Assembly (NCBI RefSeq): GCF_900141765.1
Contig: NZ_FSRK01000001.1
Location: 2,046,001-2,110,000 of the forward strand
Length of the DNA stretch: 64,000 nt
Source: Epilithonimonas zeae
GTDB lineage: Bacteria > Bacteroidota > Bacteroidia > Flavobacteriales > Weeksellaceae
Reading direction: 5' to 3'
Shown here: one piece after another, positions 28,101 through 36,620 of the stretch
Layout: each line of letters opens with the position of its first letter
How positions within the stretch are numbered: the stretch's first letter is position 1
The notes under the pieces: generated by a model
Database searches by the model: none
Told to the model about the DNA's origin: nothing
Seen by the model: the letters and a program-made list of their open reading frames with translations, nothing else
Translations under genes and position numbers: made by a program

Positions 28101-31100
28101 TGCACTGTTGTATTTTATACCAATAACTATTGCGCGGAGAAATTTCTTTATAATAAAATTTGACAACCGGAATCATCCTTTGAGTAATTTCTCCCGAGAA
28201 ACTTCCCATTATTCCCTCACTTACTACCTGAGAAATTAAACATAACATTCTTTCAAATTCAACTAATACTTCTTCATCACTTCCAGAAGCAACAGAAGGG
28301 ATAGCAACAGTAATAGGTACTCCTTTATTGCAAAGATTCAGTAATTTATTAAACTTTATTAATGGAATAAATGGATCCAAAGAATCACTATATCCCAAAT
28401 CTACTTCTTTTGTTGTGGTTTTTGAAGGGTGTTTAATATTCTCAATCCACTCACAAACTTCAATGATATCCTGAGTGACCTTGAAAATTAAATCGGCAAT
28501 AAATATTCTTCCAATTGGTGACGTATTCTCTATTGTGAAATGTCTTTTTATAGAAGATATAAATTCAATTGCACGATTATTATCATTCCTATCAATGCAT
28601 TCTTCAATTGCATTTTGGAAAAGATGAAATATTACATTCTTACCTTTTTTAGTGTTAGTATTGACTTTGCTTAAAATTTTACTGAAATCATCCCATTTAT
28701 TTTGCTGAATAATACTATAACCAAGACTTTCTAATATTTGAACACGTAAATCCGATTCTTTTTCTTCAAATCTATTATTTTCAGTATCATTAGAAAATTC
28801 AATACTATTAACAACTAATAAAATGTTGTCTATCGATTCAAAATACGCAGCAGTTGTTACCCATTCTTGCAAGGAATCTTTTGTATCTCTATAATTATGT
28901 GAATTTTCAATTAATATTTTTTGATTAATGATGATTTCAGGATAAGCTAAATTGTACAATAACTCAGCTTCTGACTTGTAGCCAAAATTTAAAAAAATCC
29001 TAGATGCTTTTAAGGCATAAGATTCTGAGCAGTGCAGTACATTTCCCGATCTTAAGTATCCTACAGCTTCGCTAAATTTGTTTATTTCTAAGAGTTCTTC
29101 TGTAAGAGATGCAGGATTAATATTAAATAACCTGCTTTCAATCTCAGCAGAACAAAACAAATATTTTAGGAGAACGATTAAATTATTTTGCTTTCTACTG
29201 ATTTCAATACCCAAATTTATATCTTTCTTAATTTCATCTGTAGGTCTAAAATTTAATAACTGAGCCGTGAAATCTTCCGGAGTTGCAACCGATAAAAATT
29301 TATCATAATCTTCTGATTCAAACAAATGATAATTCTGATTCCATCGTTGCTCGATAGTAGATTTCTCATAATATTCCGCTAACTGTTTGTGATAGTTACG
29401 ATGCAAAATGAAATCAAAATCGTTATTTAAATAATTTATGGCTGTTTGAGTTAACAAAAATTGTTTAAATGAATTATGAAAAAAAGACAATGCTTTATTC
29501 TCTTCATTAAATAAAATTTTTGCTTTCTCGTTAAATGATTTGTGTGTTGCCCTTTCAAAAGACCATTCTTGTAAAAAACCGATATTTATTAAGCCTTTTA
29601 TTCTAGCAATCAAACCTAAAAAACTAACTAAATTTTCCTCTTGATTAATTGGTTCCCAAATCTTTTTATAATAGTTATCTATATCTCCTTCAATTGTTGG
29701 AAGGGAGTCAATCACTTCCTCTAAGCTCTCTATTCCTGATAATTTTTCTACCAAATATGATAAATATAAGGGATGCCCTTGCGACTTCTCATATATTTTT
29801 GATTTTATACCAATGGTTACTTTGGCAATGAAATCTACGTTATCTATATAATTGTAAACGTCTTCTTTTCTTAAAGAATCAATTTTTATAGTTCTTTCGG
29901 AATTCTGTTGTTCACTTTTAACTTCTTGAGGAATGTCGCTTAAATCGTAAGACTGACTACCTAAAATAATAATAACACCACTTGGTAATGTTGCAGGTAA
30001 TGGAAGTTCTCTAAGAAAATTGGTTGAAGCTGATTTATATTCTCTTGGAACATGGTCTAACCCGTCAATAATGATTATAGTTTTTTGTTGAGACTCATTA
30101 TATTCTTCACCAATGTATTTTATTTGTTCGTAAAATACATCTTTTAAAAAAACAAGATCCTTATAAGGTAAAATATCTCTTTTATATATACCTTCTTCTT
30201 TTATTTGGAAAACTAAATCAAAAAATAAATGAATTGCATTCCCTCTTTCATAATAATTTAAATGTGATGATGGATTTGCAAAATCAAAAGCATAGTATTT
30301 AATAATTCTTTCAGTGGATGCTTTAGACCATTGGTTCAGCAAGGTAGATTTACCTGAGCCCGGTCCTCCCGATAGAAAAACATAGCCTGATTCTAGATGA
30401 TTAACCTTAGAACTTAATAAGTCTAAACTACTTGTTATAGGCTGATACTTCTTCCTATCTATTACTATATCGTGATTGAATGTTGTTTTAAAGCGGCTTT
30501 CCCAGCCTAGTTCTTGGATTATCTGAAGTCGTGAGAATTCTACGAGTCGTATTGGACTTGCTACTTTTTCTATAATAAATCGGCTCAAGTCTTGTAGATC
30601 ATTATCCTCTCTTAAGTACTTTGAATTTGTAACACTAAATTCTCTTTGTTTGTAGGCATGGTGAAAATCAAAAACTTCAACAAATTCGTTAAATTCTTCC
30701 TCTTCTACATTAAGTGTTTTTTTTAAATCTTCAATGACCGGATTCCACTTATCATTAATTACATACTTGTTACGTAGCTTTTTCCAAACTTCATTTATAA
30801 AATCATTAAAGCTTCCTATCTTATCATTTCCGATTTTTATAGTGTCACTCGTAGATAATTTTTTATTTGTAATCAAATGTGGGATAACCTTTTTACTTAC
30901 ATTAATTCTTTTCAAATTTTTCCAGCTTGATACAATTACGGGTAAAAGGCTGATAAAATTAGTATATGATATATCTGCCTCAGCAATTGTCCATTTAACT
31001 TGATACGCATGAACTTCTGAAGATGTAGAATATTGGATATCATCGAGCTTTTCGGCTTCCGGGTCTGCAACTTTTATCCAAGAAAGACTTTTATTAATTA

Positions 31101-31197
31101 AATTAAGATAAACAAACCATGCAAATTCATCAAATTGAGGTAAATATCCTCCTATAGCAGCTCGTTCTCCTTTTGCAGAAATCAATTTATTATCCAT
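25126..31197 (-). CDS. Giant STAND NTPase with N-terminal nuclease-like domain (Avs-like)
   Basis: This 2023-residue protein has three parts. Residues 1-200 resemble a PD-(D/E)xK-type nuclease of the DUF4297/Cap4 kind: an acidic 'LDDIQYS' at 51-57 and 'HAYQVKW' with K68. The STAND/NACHT-like NTPase follows, with Walker A 'SGGPGSGKSTL' near residue 283 and Walker B 'TIIIIDGLDHV' near 370-380. Residues 600-1650 are helical repeats of the TPR kind, the usual ligand-sensing region. The last ~250 residues form another domain of strands ('GGGHFIIVHRDHRFGQ'). The design matches antiviral STAND (Avs) proteins, which sense a phage protein and activate the effector. It is monocistronic. Confidence 0.78.
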   Translation of the reverse strand: MDNKLISAKGERAAIGGYLPQFDEFAWFVYLNLINKSLSWIKVADPEAEKLDDIQYSTSSEVHAYQVKWTIAEADISYTNFISLLPVIVSSWKNLKRINVSKKVIPHLITNKKLSTSDTIKIGNDKIGSFNDFINEVWKKLRNKYVINDKWNPVIEDLKKTLNVEEEEFNEFVEVFDFHHAYKQREFSVTNSKYLREDNDLQDLSRFIIEKVASPIRLVEFSRLQIIQELGWESRFKTTFNHDIVIDRKKYQPITSSLDLLSSKVNHLESGYVFLSGGPGSGKSTLLNQWSKASTERIIKYYAFDFANPSSHLNYYERGNAIHLFFDLVFQIKEEGIYKRDILPYKDLVFLKDVFYEQIKYIGEEYNESQQKTIIIIDGLDHVPREYKSASTNFLRELPLPATLPSGVIIILGSQSYDLSDIPQEVKSEQQNSERTIKIDSLRKEDVYNYIDNVDFIAKVTIGIKSKIYEKSQGHPLYLSYLVEKLSGIESLEEVIDSLPTIEGDIDNYYKKIWEPINQEENLVSFLGLIARIKGLINIGFLQEWSFERATHKSFNEKAKILFNEENKALSFFHNSFKQFLLTQTAINYLNNDFDFILHRNYHKQLAEYYEKSTIEQRWNQNYHLFESEDYDKFLSVATPEDFTAQLLNFRPTDEIKKDINLGIEISRKQNNLIVLLKYLFCSAEIESRLFNINPASLTEELLEINKFSEAVGYLRSGNVLHCSESYALKASRIFLNFGYKSEAELLYNLAYPEIIINQKILIENSHNYRDTKDSLQEWVTTAAYFESIDNILLVVNSIEFSNDTENNRFEEKESDLRVQILESLGYSIIQQNKWDDFSKILSKVNTNTKKGKNVIFHLFQNAIEECIDRNDNNRAIEFISSIKRHFTIENTSPIGRIFIADLIFKVTQDIIEVCEWIENIKHPSKTTTKEVDLGYSDSLDPFIPLIKFNKLLNLCNKGVPITVAIPSVASGSDEEVLVEFERMLCLISQVVSEGIMGSFSGEITQRMIPVVKFYYKEISPRNSYWYKIQQCKEEYFNLLIYAVSLTGKENINKIAHQLFLEFDNNKKYWSSKVQRKIVSSLIEEKYSKDICVERLQAIESFMLDNHDIDGRVRECIDQANIYFQINENSASEKWLKQAIQESIGIGYRKDYQFTTWIRWLREINKVNPVGASDRIVWFLSHLNHIKETTEGRAYWDASEDLLEVAYENNLSDGVLQSNWQIKNGLIDFNEALALFIKYFTKQINAEQNYNNAVNLYCDLYLLLSESTSIKLLKEILKKGFEICGENIFKNQLSYILNSININAFEADRMYLLKEIDNFFVTQNLNTIDHFPDFILPNDKENTDSSSNELVLKPDYKRLSENQVLEQIKSYDDFKEMLQNEDKGNSYFNWSKVIDKLEPIISLDNIKDINGFAKITKRESIFYSKMSEIALNKGDSDLARDLAEKSIELSSESGWVKHYDGGSRIEAFTALKKIDSSAATKKAFEVFSYNVIETGYPSSYFYDLRNIIGLLTESYPEVEIWNEVFKYLQRLMSNSKPLADLPLLNSLDIPLEKVYVDYLVELLKSPVNIIREKAIILFAKSIEANNKYASDYLTKRKLNDYSIIEIIASLFHLNPEQTINFVPLIEEYAVSKDFEIRRDSIEILNFLGRDIPQIQFTILPAIYSLKIPDIKSLKSGRDYDPYFPTLDVENPNDLIRPFGYIINYISKISGVDRSNLLIRTQSLMKELGNENEWSVDFEKEIRSHLEDINLKYSFHRPRVIAALRAINQLASDLIDANFCFSEELSEILKDKDRNVSFFSVIKKPAFIPKIEKDEFVRKDWVDKIDDNVRLQENNFINYDNGFKIIGEYNIIKNLDWGSPTEEFSSQIAIINKIDNSEPYIFGSVFHESSDNYHKLNGGGHFIIVHRDHRFGQFDVKSKWIAINPVLARHLSWIPEPKKLFAWKNKAGELMVESIFWASGNMNMTPRKDGEVGEGWFVIASDKAIEEIKNIEKKLFFQKKLVRSIFEDGELIENEKLLHMNLRD

Positions 31198-31578
31198 TGA
31201 AATTAGTTTATAACAAAATTAACTATTTATAACTAATATAGAAGTTTTATTGAGACTAACGATTTGTTCTCTTTTAAGAATCCTAGATTTCTCTTTGGAG
31301 ATTTTAAAAATCAACAAAATCTTAATAATGTTCAGCAAGTTTTTTTCAAAAACATCCCAAATCCAAACATTACCATATTTTTGAAATATGTTTGCTTTAA
31401 AACTATGCAAAAATGCGTTTCCGCCAGCAGGAAGGAATTGCATTTTTGCCCCCGATTTTCTCCAGGACACCAAATTATATAACTCCTGTAAGCTACCTCA
31501 GCAAGTAAAAAAAGCTTCGACTTTCAAATCTATCAGTCGAAAATCAAAAACAATATCGAAACAGCAACATAAACAAAT
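31198..31578. other. Gene-free stretch with a nested inverted repeat
   Basis: No convincing gene. GCAAAAATGC (31407-31416) and GCATTTTTGC (31440-31449) form a perfect 10-bp stem that encloses a second small stem (TTCC/GGAA). No T-tract follows on either strand, so it is not a terminator; it may be a small mobile hairpin or a regulatory site upstream of the STAND gene. Confidence 0.35.
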
Positions 31579-31610
31579 AAACCTCTAAAGTCTAAATCCT
31601 TTGGAGGTTT
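31579..31610 (-). terminator. Terminator after the DUF3945 gene
   Basis: AAACCTC and GAGGTTT pair, continued by AAAG/CTTT inside the stem with one mismatch. The stem is followed by A/T-rich DNA. It lies about 50 bp after the stop at 31659 on the minus strand, in the right place to end that transcript. Confidence 0.5.
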
Positions 31611-31658
31611 TCACCTCTATCATCCATAGATTAGCCAACAATCATTATGACATGTAAA

Positions 31659-32891
31659 CTACATTTTATTTGGATTCTTAAACGAAAACACAATCCTCTT
31701 AGACAGTTCATCAAAACGAATATATCCTTGATAGTTCTTTCCTCCTTTACTAACCAATCCATTAATATAAGCCCACTCCCCTTTTTCCAACTTATTCATC
31801 TGCCAATTAAACAGCCTTTTCCCTCTAAACATCTTCGGAATCTCAACCAAAGCCTCATCTTTATAAATCTTCGACTCAGAAATTTTCACATCACTCTCAA
31901 ACAAAAACTCAACACATTGTTTTTCAGCATTAAACTGAAGATTAGCCGAAAACTCTTTACCATTTCTTGAAATCATCCCCTCAACAAACAAAGCCTTACC
32001 TTCTTTCAGAATTCTCTGCTGTGCCCTATCAAGCTGAACACCACAAACCACCACAGGAATTCTGACAAAATCCAATCTCAAATAAAACAATTCATTGGTT
32101 AGCCTATCCATACTGATTAAAGAAGGTATCAATTCTCCGGTCACTTCATCAATAAGCTCCACAACTCTGCCCATATTTCCCGAATTCAACAGATTAAATT
32201 CATCCTCTTGGCTAAACCTATAACCAAAAAACAACTGGTTAAAATTCGATCTGTCTTGTACTCTATGAATACAAACTACTACTTCCCCATCATTATTCAA
32301 TCTCAACTGCAATCTTGCATTAGTTTTAACTCCTGATTTTCCATTTTTCAATGATACACGAATCAACTTGGGCGTTTTATATCCTTTCAGCAAACAATCT
32401 AACACTTCCGATCGCTCTAACATTTCCCTATCAAGACCTATCTCTGCCAATCGTTCCCATGGTACATCTTCCATCTGAAAGCGGTATTGTAAAGAGTTGA
32501 TTTCAGAAGGCTTTTGATAAAGACCATTCTTTATTTTAGAAGAATCTCTCCCAGTGTTTGTTTGATTTCTGATGGATTCTACTTTCTCGATAGAAACTGC
32601 GTAGTCAATCAAATCCATTTTCTCTCTATCCGAAGAAGATTCCAAATACTTCTGCAAACCAATTGCAGTTTCTCTCGCTTGATATTTTTTCACTTTAAAA
32701 AATGAATAATCAGCAGGATCTTTAAGCTGATAATAAAAATTTGTATAAAAATCTAAAAAAGATACTGCCGACGAATTAATACTTAGCATGGTATCAATTC
32801 CAGTCCCGTCGGGCTGAATGTCTATAAGATTTCCCTGCTCATTGACATTCTTTACAATCCCCACAGAATTAGTACTGTGGCGAAGTACCAA
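31659..32891 (-). CDS. DUF3945 domain protein of a mobile element
   Basis: This protein of about 410 residues contains two repeated C-terminal modules of the DUF3945 type: '...EGKALFVEGMISRNGKEF' at about 297-314 and '...LEKGEWAYINGLVSKGGKNY' at about 369-388. Both are preceded by a short W/R-K-rich helix. The N-terminal 'FYTNFYYQLKDPADYSFF' region is also typical. Such proteins are carried by Bacteroidota conjugative elements; their role is unknown. No ATG start is available: the frame opens at a TTG (32891) and continues upstream for 20 more codons to a TAA at 32952-32954, without any ATG. Those codons read like homologous protein, so the true start is unclear and the 5' end may be damaged. 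Confidence 0.7.
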   Translation of the reverse strand: MVLRHSTNSVGIVKNVNEQGNLIDIQPDGTGIDTMLSINSSAVSFLDFYTNFYYQLKDPADYSFFKVKKYQARETAIGLQKYLESSSDREKMDLIDYAVSIEKVESIRNQTNTGRDSSKIKNGLYQKPSEINSLQYRFQMEDVPWERLAEIGLDREMLERSEVLDCLLKGYKTPKLIRVSLKNGKSGVKTNARLQLRLNNDGEVVVCIHRVQDRSNFNQLFFGYRFSQEDEFNLLNSGNMGRVVELIDEVTGELIPSLISMDRLTNELFYLRLDFVRIPVVVCGVQLDRAQQRILKEGKALFVEGMISRNGKEFSANLQFNAEKQCVEFLFESDVKISESKIYKDEALVEIPKMFRGKRLFNWQMNKLEKGEWAYINGLVSKGGKNYQGYIRFDELSKRIVFSFKNPNKM

Positions 32892-32921
32892 TAAGGTACT
32901 GTTTTCTGAAACTGCTGTATG

Positions 32922-33092
32922 ATTTCCGATGCTATTAATAATGATGATTTGTTAATTAGTTTGTGGTTAATCCTATTTTTTAATACACTTTTTTGATGCC
33001 TTCATTGATATAAATCTTTCAGTCAATCTGTTTTTAATCTTATTGGTTTAATCATATTTCCGATGCTAATTACAATGATGATTTCTTAGTTA
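32922..33092. repeat. Imperfect direct repeat near the DUF3945 start
   Basis: A segment of about 37 bp starting ATTTCCGATGCTA and continuing through AATGATGATTT occurs at 32922-32960 and again at 33056-33092, 134 bp apart. The first copy lies in the coding frame just upstream of the annotated DUF3945 start. It looks like a small local duplication that may have disrupted the 5' end of that gene. Confidence 0.5.
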
Positions 33093-33285
33093 GTTTTAAA
33101 TTTATCCTCCCTGCTTTAATCAGATTTCGATTTTGTTCACGATAACAATTGAGTATTGGTAGCTATGACTTATTGGAGTATACTGTAATTTTTAGCTGTT
33201 TAATTATGGCTATCTTCTAAAAAAATTTAAGGCTTTATCACGTCTCAATTCTCCTCTCTTCGCTTCAATTCTCATCAACTTACAC

Positions 33286-33545
33286 CTTCACTTCACTTCA
33301 CTTCACTTCACTTCACTTCACTTCACTTCACTTCACTTCACTTCACTTCACTTCACTTCACTTCACTTCACTTCACTTCACCTCACTTCACCTCACATCA
33401 CATCACATCACATCACATCACATCACATCACATCACATCACATCACTTCACCTCACTTCACCTCACTTCACCTCACTTCACCTCACCTCATCTCATCTCA
33501 TCTCATCTCATCTCATCTCATCTCACATCACTTCACATCACTTCA
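33286..33545. repeat. Pentanucleotide tandem array (CTTCA/CATCA/TCTCA family)
   Basis: About 52 consecutive 5-bp units cover 260 bp. A long CTTCA block comes first, then alternating CCTCA/CTTCA, a CATCA block, alternating CCTCA/CTTCA again, and a TCTCA block. The plus strand has no G at all. The alternating blocks give a 10-bp higher-order period. It lies between the broken radC gene and the DUF3945 gene and is not in any supported reading frame. It has the look of slipped-strand expansion; a regulatory role on the DUF3945 leader is possible but unproven. It is not a CRISPR array. Confidence 0.95.
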
Positions 33546-33597
33546 CCAGTATTAACTATCAAAAGCAATTACAAGAAGCCTAATAATTTTAAAAACC

Positions 33598-34042
33598 TCA
33601 TATCATCCCATCATCCGCAAAAGAATAATGCGAATCCGAAGTCAAAATCACGTGATCCAGTAAAGACATACTCATCACCTTACACGCCTCTTTAAATCTG
33701 AGCCGTCATTTTAATATCAGCACTTGAAGGTTTAAGATTTCCCGAAGGATGATTATGAGCCACGATAATCCCCGAAGCATTACAAAGAAGACCAGCCTGC
33801 AATACAATTCTGACATCGACCAATGTTGAAGAAATCCCACACTCTGATATTTTCTTAATTCCTAAAACCTTGTTAGCCTGGTTCAGATACAATGCAAAGA
33901 AAGATTCCCGATAATCCATTTCATCAGAATCAAAATGCTCTCTAAAAATTTGCACTGCATCTCTTGATGATGAGATTAGCCTTTCACAATTTCCTTTTCT
34001 TGAATAGCTCAATTAAATTTCGTTTACAATATTGAATTTCAT
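33598..34042 (-). pseudogene. radC: RadC/JAB domain protein, broken by a stop and a frameshift
   Basis: Read from ATG 34042, the frame gives 'MKFNIVNEI', then a TAA where homologues have a sense codon, then 'LSYSRKGNCERLISSSRD' and the rest of a RadC protein. The JAB metal motif 'AHNHPSGNLKPSSADI' is intact. Near 33705 the frame hits a stop after 'KMTAQI', but a one-base shift continues 'FKEACKVMSMSLLDHVIL' and the usual 'SFADDGMI' C-terminus to TGA at 33598. So one nonsense change and one indel inactivate it. RadC-like proteins of this size are common on Bacteroidota mobile elements. Confidence 0.85.
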
Positions 34043-34356
34043 CTGAATTGCTCCGAGTGCGGCGGAGACCTGTATTTCCCGCACCTACTATTAAAAAACC
34101 ACTAGATTCTGTAATTGCAGCTTGAAGGAAATCTTGACTTTTTCTATTCTTTACTTGATTGTAATCCATAAGACTGATTTACAATTTGATCGTACAAAAC
34201 ATTTATAATTCGATTAGTTGAATTGATTTCTAATTCAATTTGATGAATTAATCTCTAATCCATTCGGACAAACTAATTGATCAATACCGTGAAATAATTA
34301 TCTTTTTATAACATCATATCAAATGATCTATACTAATAAAATAAATAAGAATCAAA
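34043..34356. other. Gene-free stretch with a REP-like stem-loop
   Basis: I see no gene. CTCCG (34051-34055) and CGGAG (34063-34067) form a small GC-rich stem, and GTGCGG (34057-34062) can pair with CCGCAC (34079-34084), so two alternative hairpins overlap. This compact GC-rich pattern in an AT-rich region resembles a repetitive extragenic palindrome. The rest is simple AT-rich DNA leading into the first dispersed repeat. Confidence 0.35.
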
Positions 34357-34581
34357 ATTTCAATGAACTGCATTTGCACCTTGTGAGGTTTCTGACTTTT
34401 CTATGCGGATTACCATTCGGGCAGGCACAAGGAAAACTGCAATCAATTCCTTGAAAACAATAAGAAAGACAATTGATGAAAGCTTGAAATCTTTTTGCGG
34501 AGGGTTTGGAATCGCCGATTCCGGATACCCAAAAAGATTTTTTTTCAGCCGTGACAACGGAATAGATTTGCTATAGAAAAT
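34357..34581 (+). repeat. Dispersed direct repeat, copy 1
   Basis: This is the first of three same-direction copies of a repeat found also at 36611-36835 and 57018-57202. It begins ATTTCAATGAACTGCATTTG and ends with GGAATAGATTTGCTATAG. Within it a frame of about 40 codons is partly conserved between copies ('AINSLKTI', 'SGYPKRFF'), but copy 1 has no start codon for it. Copies 1 and 2 are about 85-90% alike by eye and bracket a three-gene cassette. No transposase is visible. It may be a non-autonomous element or a recombination site. Confidence 0.8.
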
Positions 34582-34902
34582 GAGATAACCTCAGATGCAG
34601 AATGTACATTGAGGTTTGGTCTGTGGAGAGCTTGGTTCAGTAAAATTTATTAGAAAAGAGCGATAATTACTAAAGAAATAACAAACTTTTGATAAAATAA
34701 GAAAGAATGATGATTAGAAGAAAGTCCTTAGATATATTTTGAAACTCTGAAAGCCTTCACTGACAGACAAAATTTTCGACATCGCAGCGCAAAATCCGTT
34801 AAAACAATAAAACTAGCAATCACCTATTAAAAAAAACATAATCATCTCACAATTAAATATTTAAATGTATATTTATAATACCAATATTAAAAAATTATAA
34901 TT

Positions 34903-35211
34903 ATGGAAAAACAACACGAGAGTGAGTCTCTACACCAATTCATCCAAGTAATTGATGGAGCTATCTGTCATAATATTTATGCCGGATATATTAAAATTTT
35001 AAAAAACACTCATCCTTCGAGATCAATTTCTGTACAATTGAGAGTAACTTCAGATCCTCCTAATGACGATGTGACAGGTCAAAGGATAAGTTATCTTATG
35101 AATCCGATTATCGTCGGTGCTAATTCCTCTAGTGAAATTGGATGTGATGTACCTGGCCCTACCAGACAAAGATTTTTTTTTGTTCCTGAGATTGTAAAAT
35201 GGGGAAATTAA
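34903..35211 (+). CDS. Hypothetical protein, first gene of the repeat-bracketed cassette
   Basis: This 102-residue cytoplasmic-looking protein has no signal peptide or membrane helix. It is rich in isoleucine/serine strands, for example 'SISVQLRVTSDPP' at about residues 40-52. Such a strand pattern would fit a small beta-sandwich. It lies 16 bp upstream of the next gene and 320 bp inside the left repeat. I recognise no family. Composition is AT-rich, like its two cassette partners, suggesting they moved together. Confidence 0.6.
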   Translation: MEKQHESESLHQFIQVIDGAICHNIYAGYIKILKNTHPSRSISVQLRVTSDPPNDDVTGQRISYLMNPIIVGANSSSEIGCDVPGPTRQRFFFVPEIVKWGN

Positions 35212-35227
35212 TTTAAAACTATCAAAC

Positions 35228-35701
35228 ATGGAAGAAATTAAACTGAATGAAGAAATTATTTCTGGCGAAAATTGTGTATTTAAAATTGCTGTCAAGAAGA
35301 CCAATTATTTTGAAATTAAATTTGGATACGATAGTAATATCAATTCAAAATCCTATTACTATTTTATTGAAAATATAAAACTTAGCCCATTAGGTGACTA
35401 TAAATATCTACTTATAGGCTCGAACATAACAGAAAATCAATATTATAAAAGTTTTGGAATTTCAAACATTGGTGAACTTTTAAATTACAGGCAACCTAGA
35501 TTTGATATCGAACTTATAATAAATGTACCTTTTTTCAAGAAAGGGCACTACTTACATATCAGAAACATATGCAAATACAATCCTAATGAGAATTCAAAAG
35601 CTTCAATTCATTTTTACGATGGCTTTGGAAATAATAAAGAGATAATTAAAGACTTAGAGCTTATTTCAAATGAGCTTACCAGCTTTCAAGTTAATTGGTA
35701 A
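35228..35701 (+). CDS. Hypothetical protein, second gene of the cassette
   Basis: This 157-residue protein, predicted mainly beta strands, has repeated aromatic patterns such as 'SKSYYYFIENIKLSPLGDYKYLL' split over about residues 40-62, and 'KKGHYLHIRNICKYN' at about 103-117. No signal peptide. It sits 16 bp after the previous gene and 10 bp before the peptidase gene, so the three are almost surely one transcript. The strand-rich character is shared with the first gene, so the two may be related or form a complex. No family recognised. Confidence 0.6.
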   Translation: MEEIKLNEEIISGENCVFKIAVKKTNYFEIKFGYDSNINSKSYYYFIENIKLSPLGDYKYLLIGSNITENQYYKSFGISNIGELLNYRQPRFDIELIINVPFFKKGHYLHIRNICKYNPNENSKASIHFYDGFGNNKEIIKDLELISNELTSFQVNW

Positions 35702-35711
35702 ATGAAATATT

Positions 35712-36620
35712 ATGTTAGCAAAAGAATTATTTTTTGAAAGACTTCCTGATCCAGATTTTAATAAAGAAGTATACTCGGTTTCATCTCACAATGATAATGC
35801 ATCCAATCATAGTGCAATATACCTAAGAGCTAGAAGACATTTGACGACACAAGAAGCGGTTAATAACCTTAGGAATGGAAGCAATGGTTTAAAGAGAGTA
35901 TTAGGAATTGGTGGACATGGAGCTCCAGGGTTTGTTGAGACAGGAGCAGGACCTTCCGGATCTTCAGATGAGAATCAATACATTTACGCAGGGAATCAAA
36001 GTTTATGGGCTGATCAATTAGAAAGATTTTTTAATGAAAGATTTAATGAATTTGTTATTTATAGTTGTAGTACTGGTGCTAATAGAAGTGGTGCACATTT
36101 ATTATGGCTAATTGCTAAACATGCAGAAAAACAGGTCATTGCCCGAACTGGTTTACTTTATGCAGTTCGTCAAGGAAATAAATATTGGTTCGAAACAGAA
36201 AAGGGTGCCACTTGGCAAAGAGCACATTATGATATGATTGAGCCACCTGAACCAATTGACACTCCACACCAATTCTTGAATTACAGAAATCCAATGAAAA
36301 GTTTTGAGTATTTTGATGGTAATATCTTAGTAGTCATTAACTTTTCAGAAGTACATAAGATTGAGGTTATTGATAATAATAAAAAAATCATAGAGATAGA
36401 TCAAGAGTCATATTTTTTATTTTTAGATAGAGTATTTTATACAGAAGGTATTTCCATCGAAGGCGAAATATTAGGGATAGTATCTAAACAAATATTCATT
36501 TATTTTAAAGATAAAAAATTGGAGCTTTCAATTTATGAGGATCGATTTTGCAAATTTGTAGGACAACCCATTGGTTATTATTTGTCTGAAGATTTAAAAT
36601 CATTGATATCATTTCAATGA
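35712..36620 (+). CDS. Clan-CD-like (caspase/C80/DUF4347-type) cysteine peptidase
   Basis: This 302-residue protein carries a His-Cys dyad in the caspase-like order. H69 lies in 'LGIGGHGAPGFVETG' and C119 in 'FVIYSCSTGANRSGAHLLW'; each follows a hydrophobic strand, as in DUF4347/C80 and CHAT-type peptidases. The domain spans about residues 60-150. The remaining ~140 residues are a strand-rich C-terminal domain ('FDGNILVVINF') of unknown function. No signal peptide. It is the last gene of the cassette. Its final codons and stop lie inside repeat copy 2, so the repeat marks the end of the mobile unit. The protease assignment is by motif only. Confidence 0.65.
   Translation: MLAKELFFERLPDPDFNKEVYSVSSHNDNASNHSAIYLRARRHLTTQEAVNNLRNGSNGLKRVLGIGGHGAPGFVETGAGPSGSSDENQYIYAGNQSLWADQLERFFNERFNEFVIYSCSTGANRSGAHLLWLIAKHAEKQVIARTGLLYAVRQGNKYWFETEKGATWQRAHYDMIEPPEPIDTPHQFLNYRNPMKSFEYFDGNILVVINFSEVHKIEVIDNNKKIIEIDQESYFLFLDRVFYTEGISIEGEILGIVSKQIFIYFKDKKLELSIYEDRFCKFVGQPIGYYLSEDLKSLISFQ

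Noticed and set aside
31264-31588. Small plus-strand frames between the STAND and DUF3945 genes
   Set aside because: Low-complexity translations without signal, motif or plausible start context.
33286-33545. CRISPR array
   Set aside because: There are no unique spacers; units are 5 bp and contiguous.
33984-34169. 61-codon minus frame overlapping the radC start
   Set aside because: It is out of frame with radC and consists partly of a GC-rich stem-loop; no homology recognised.
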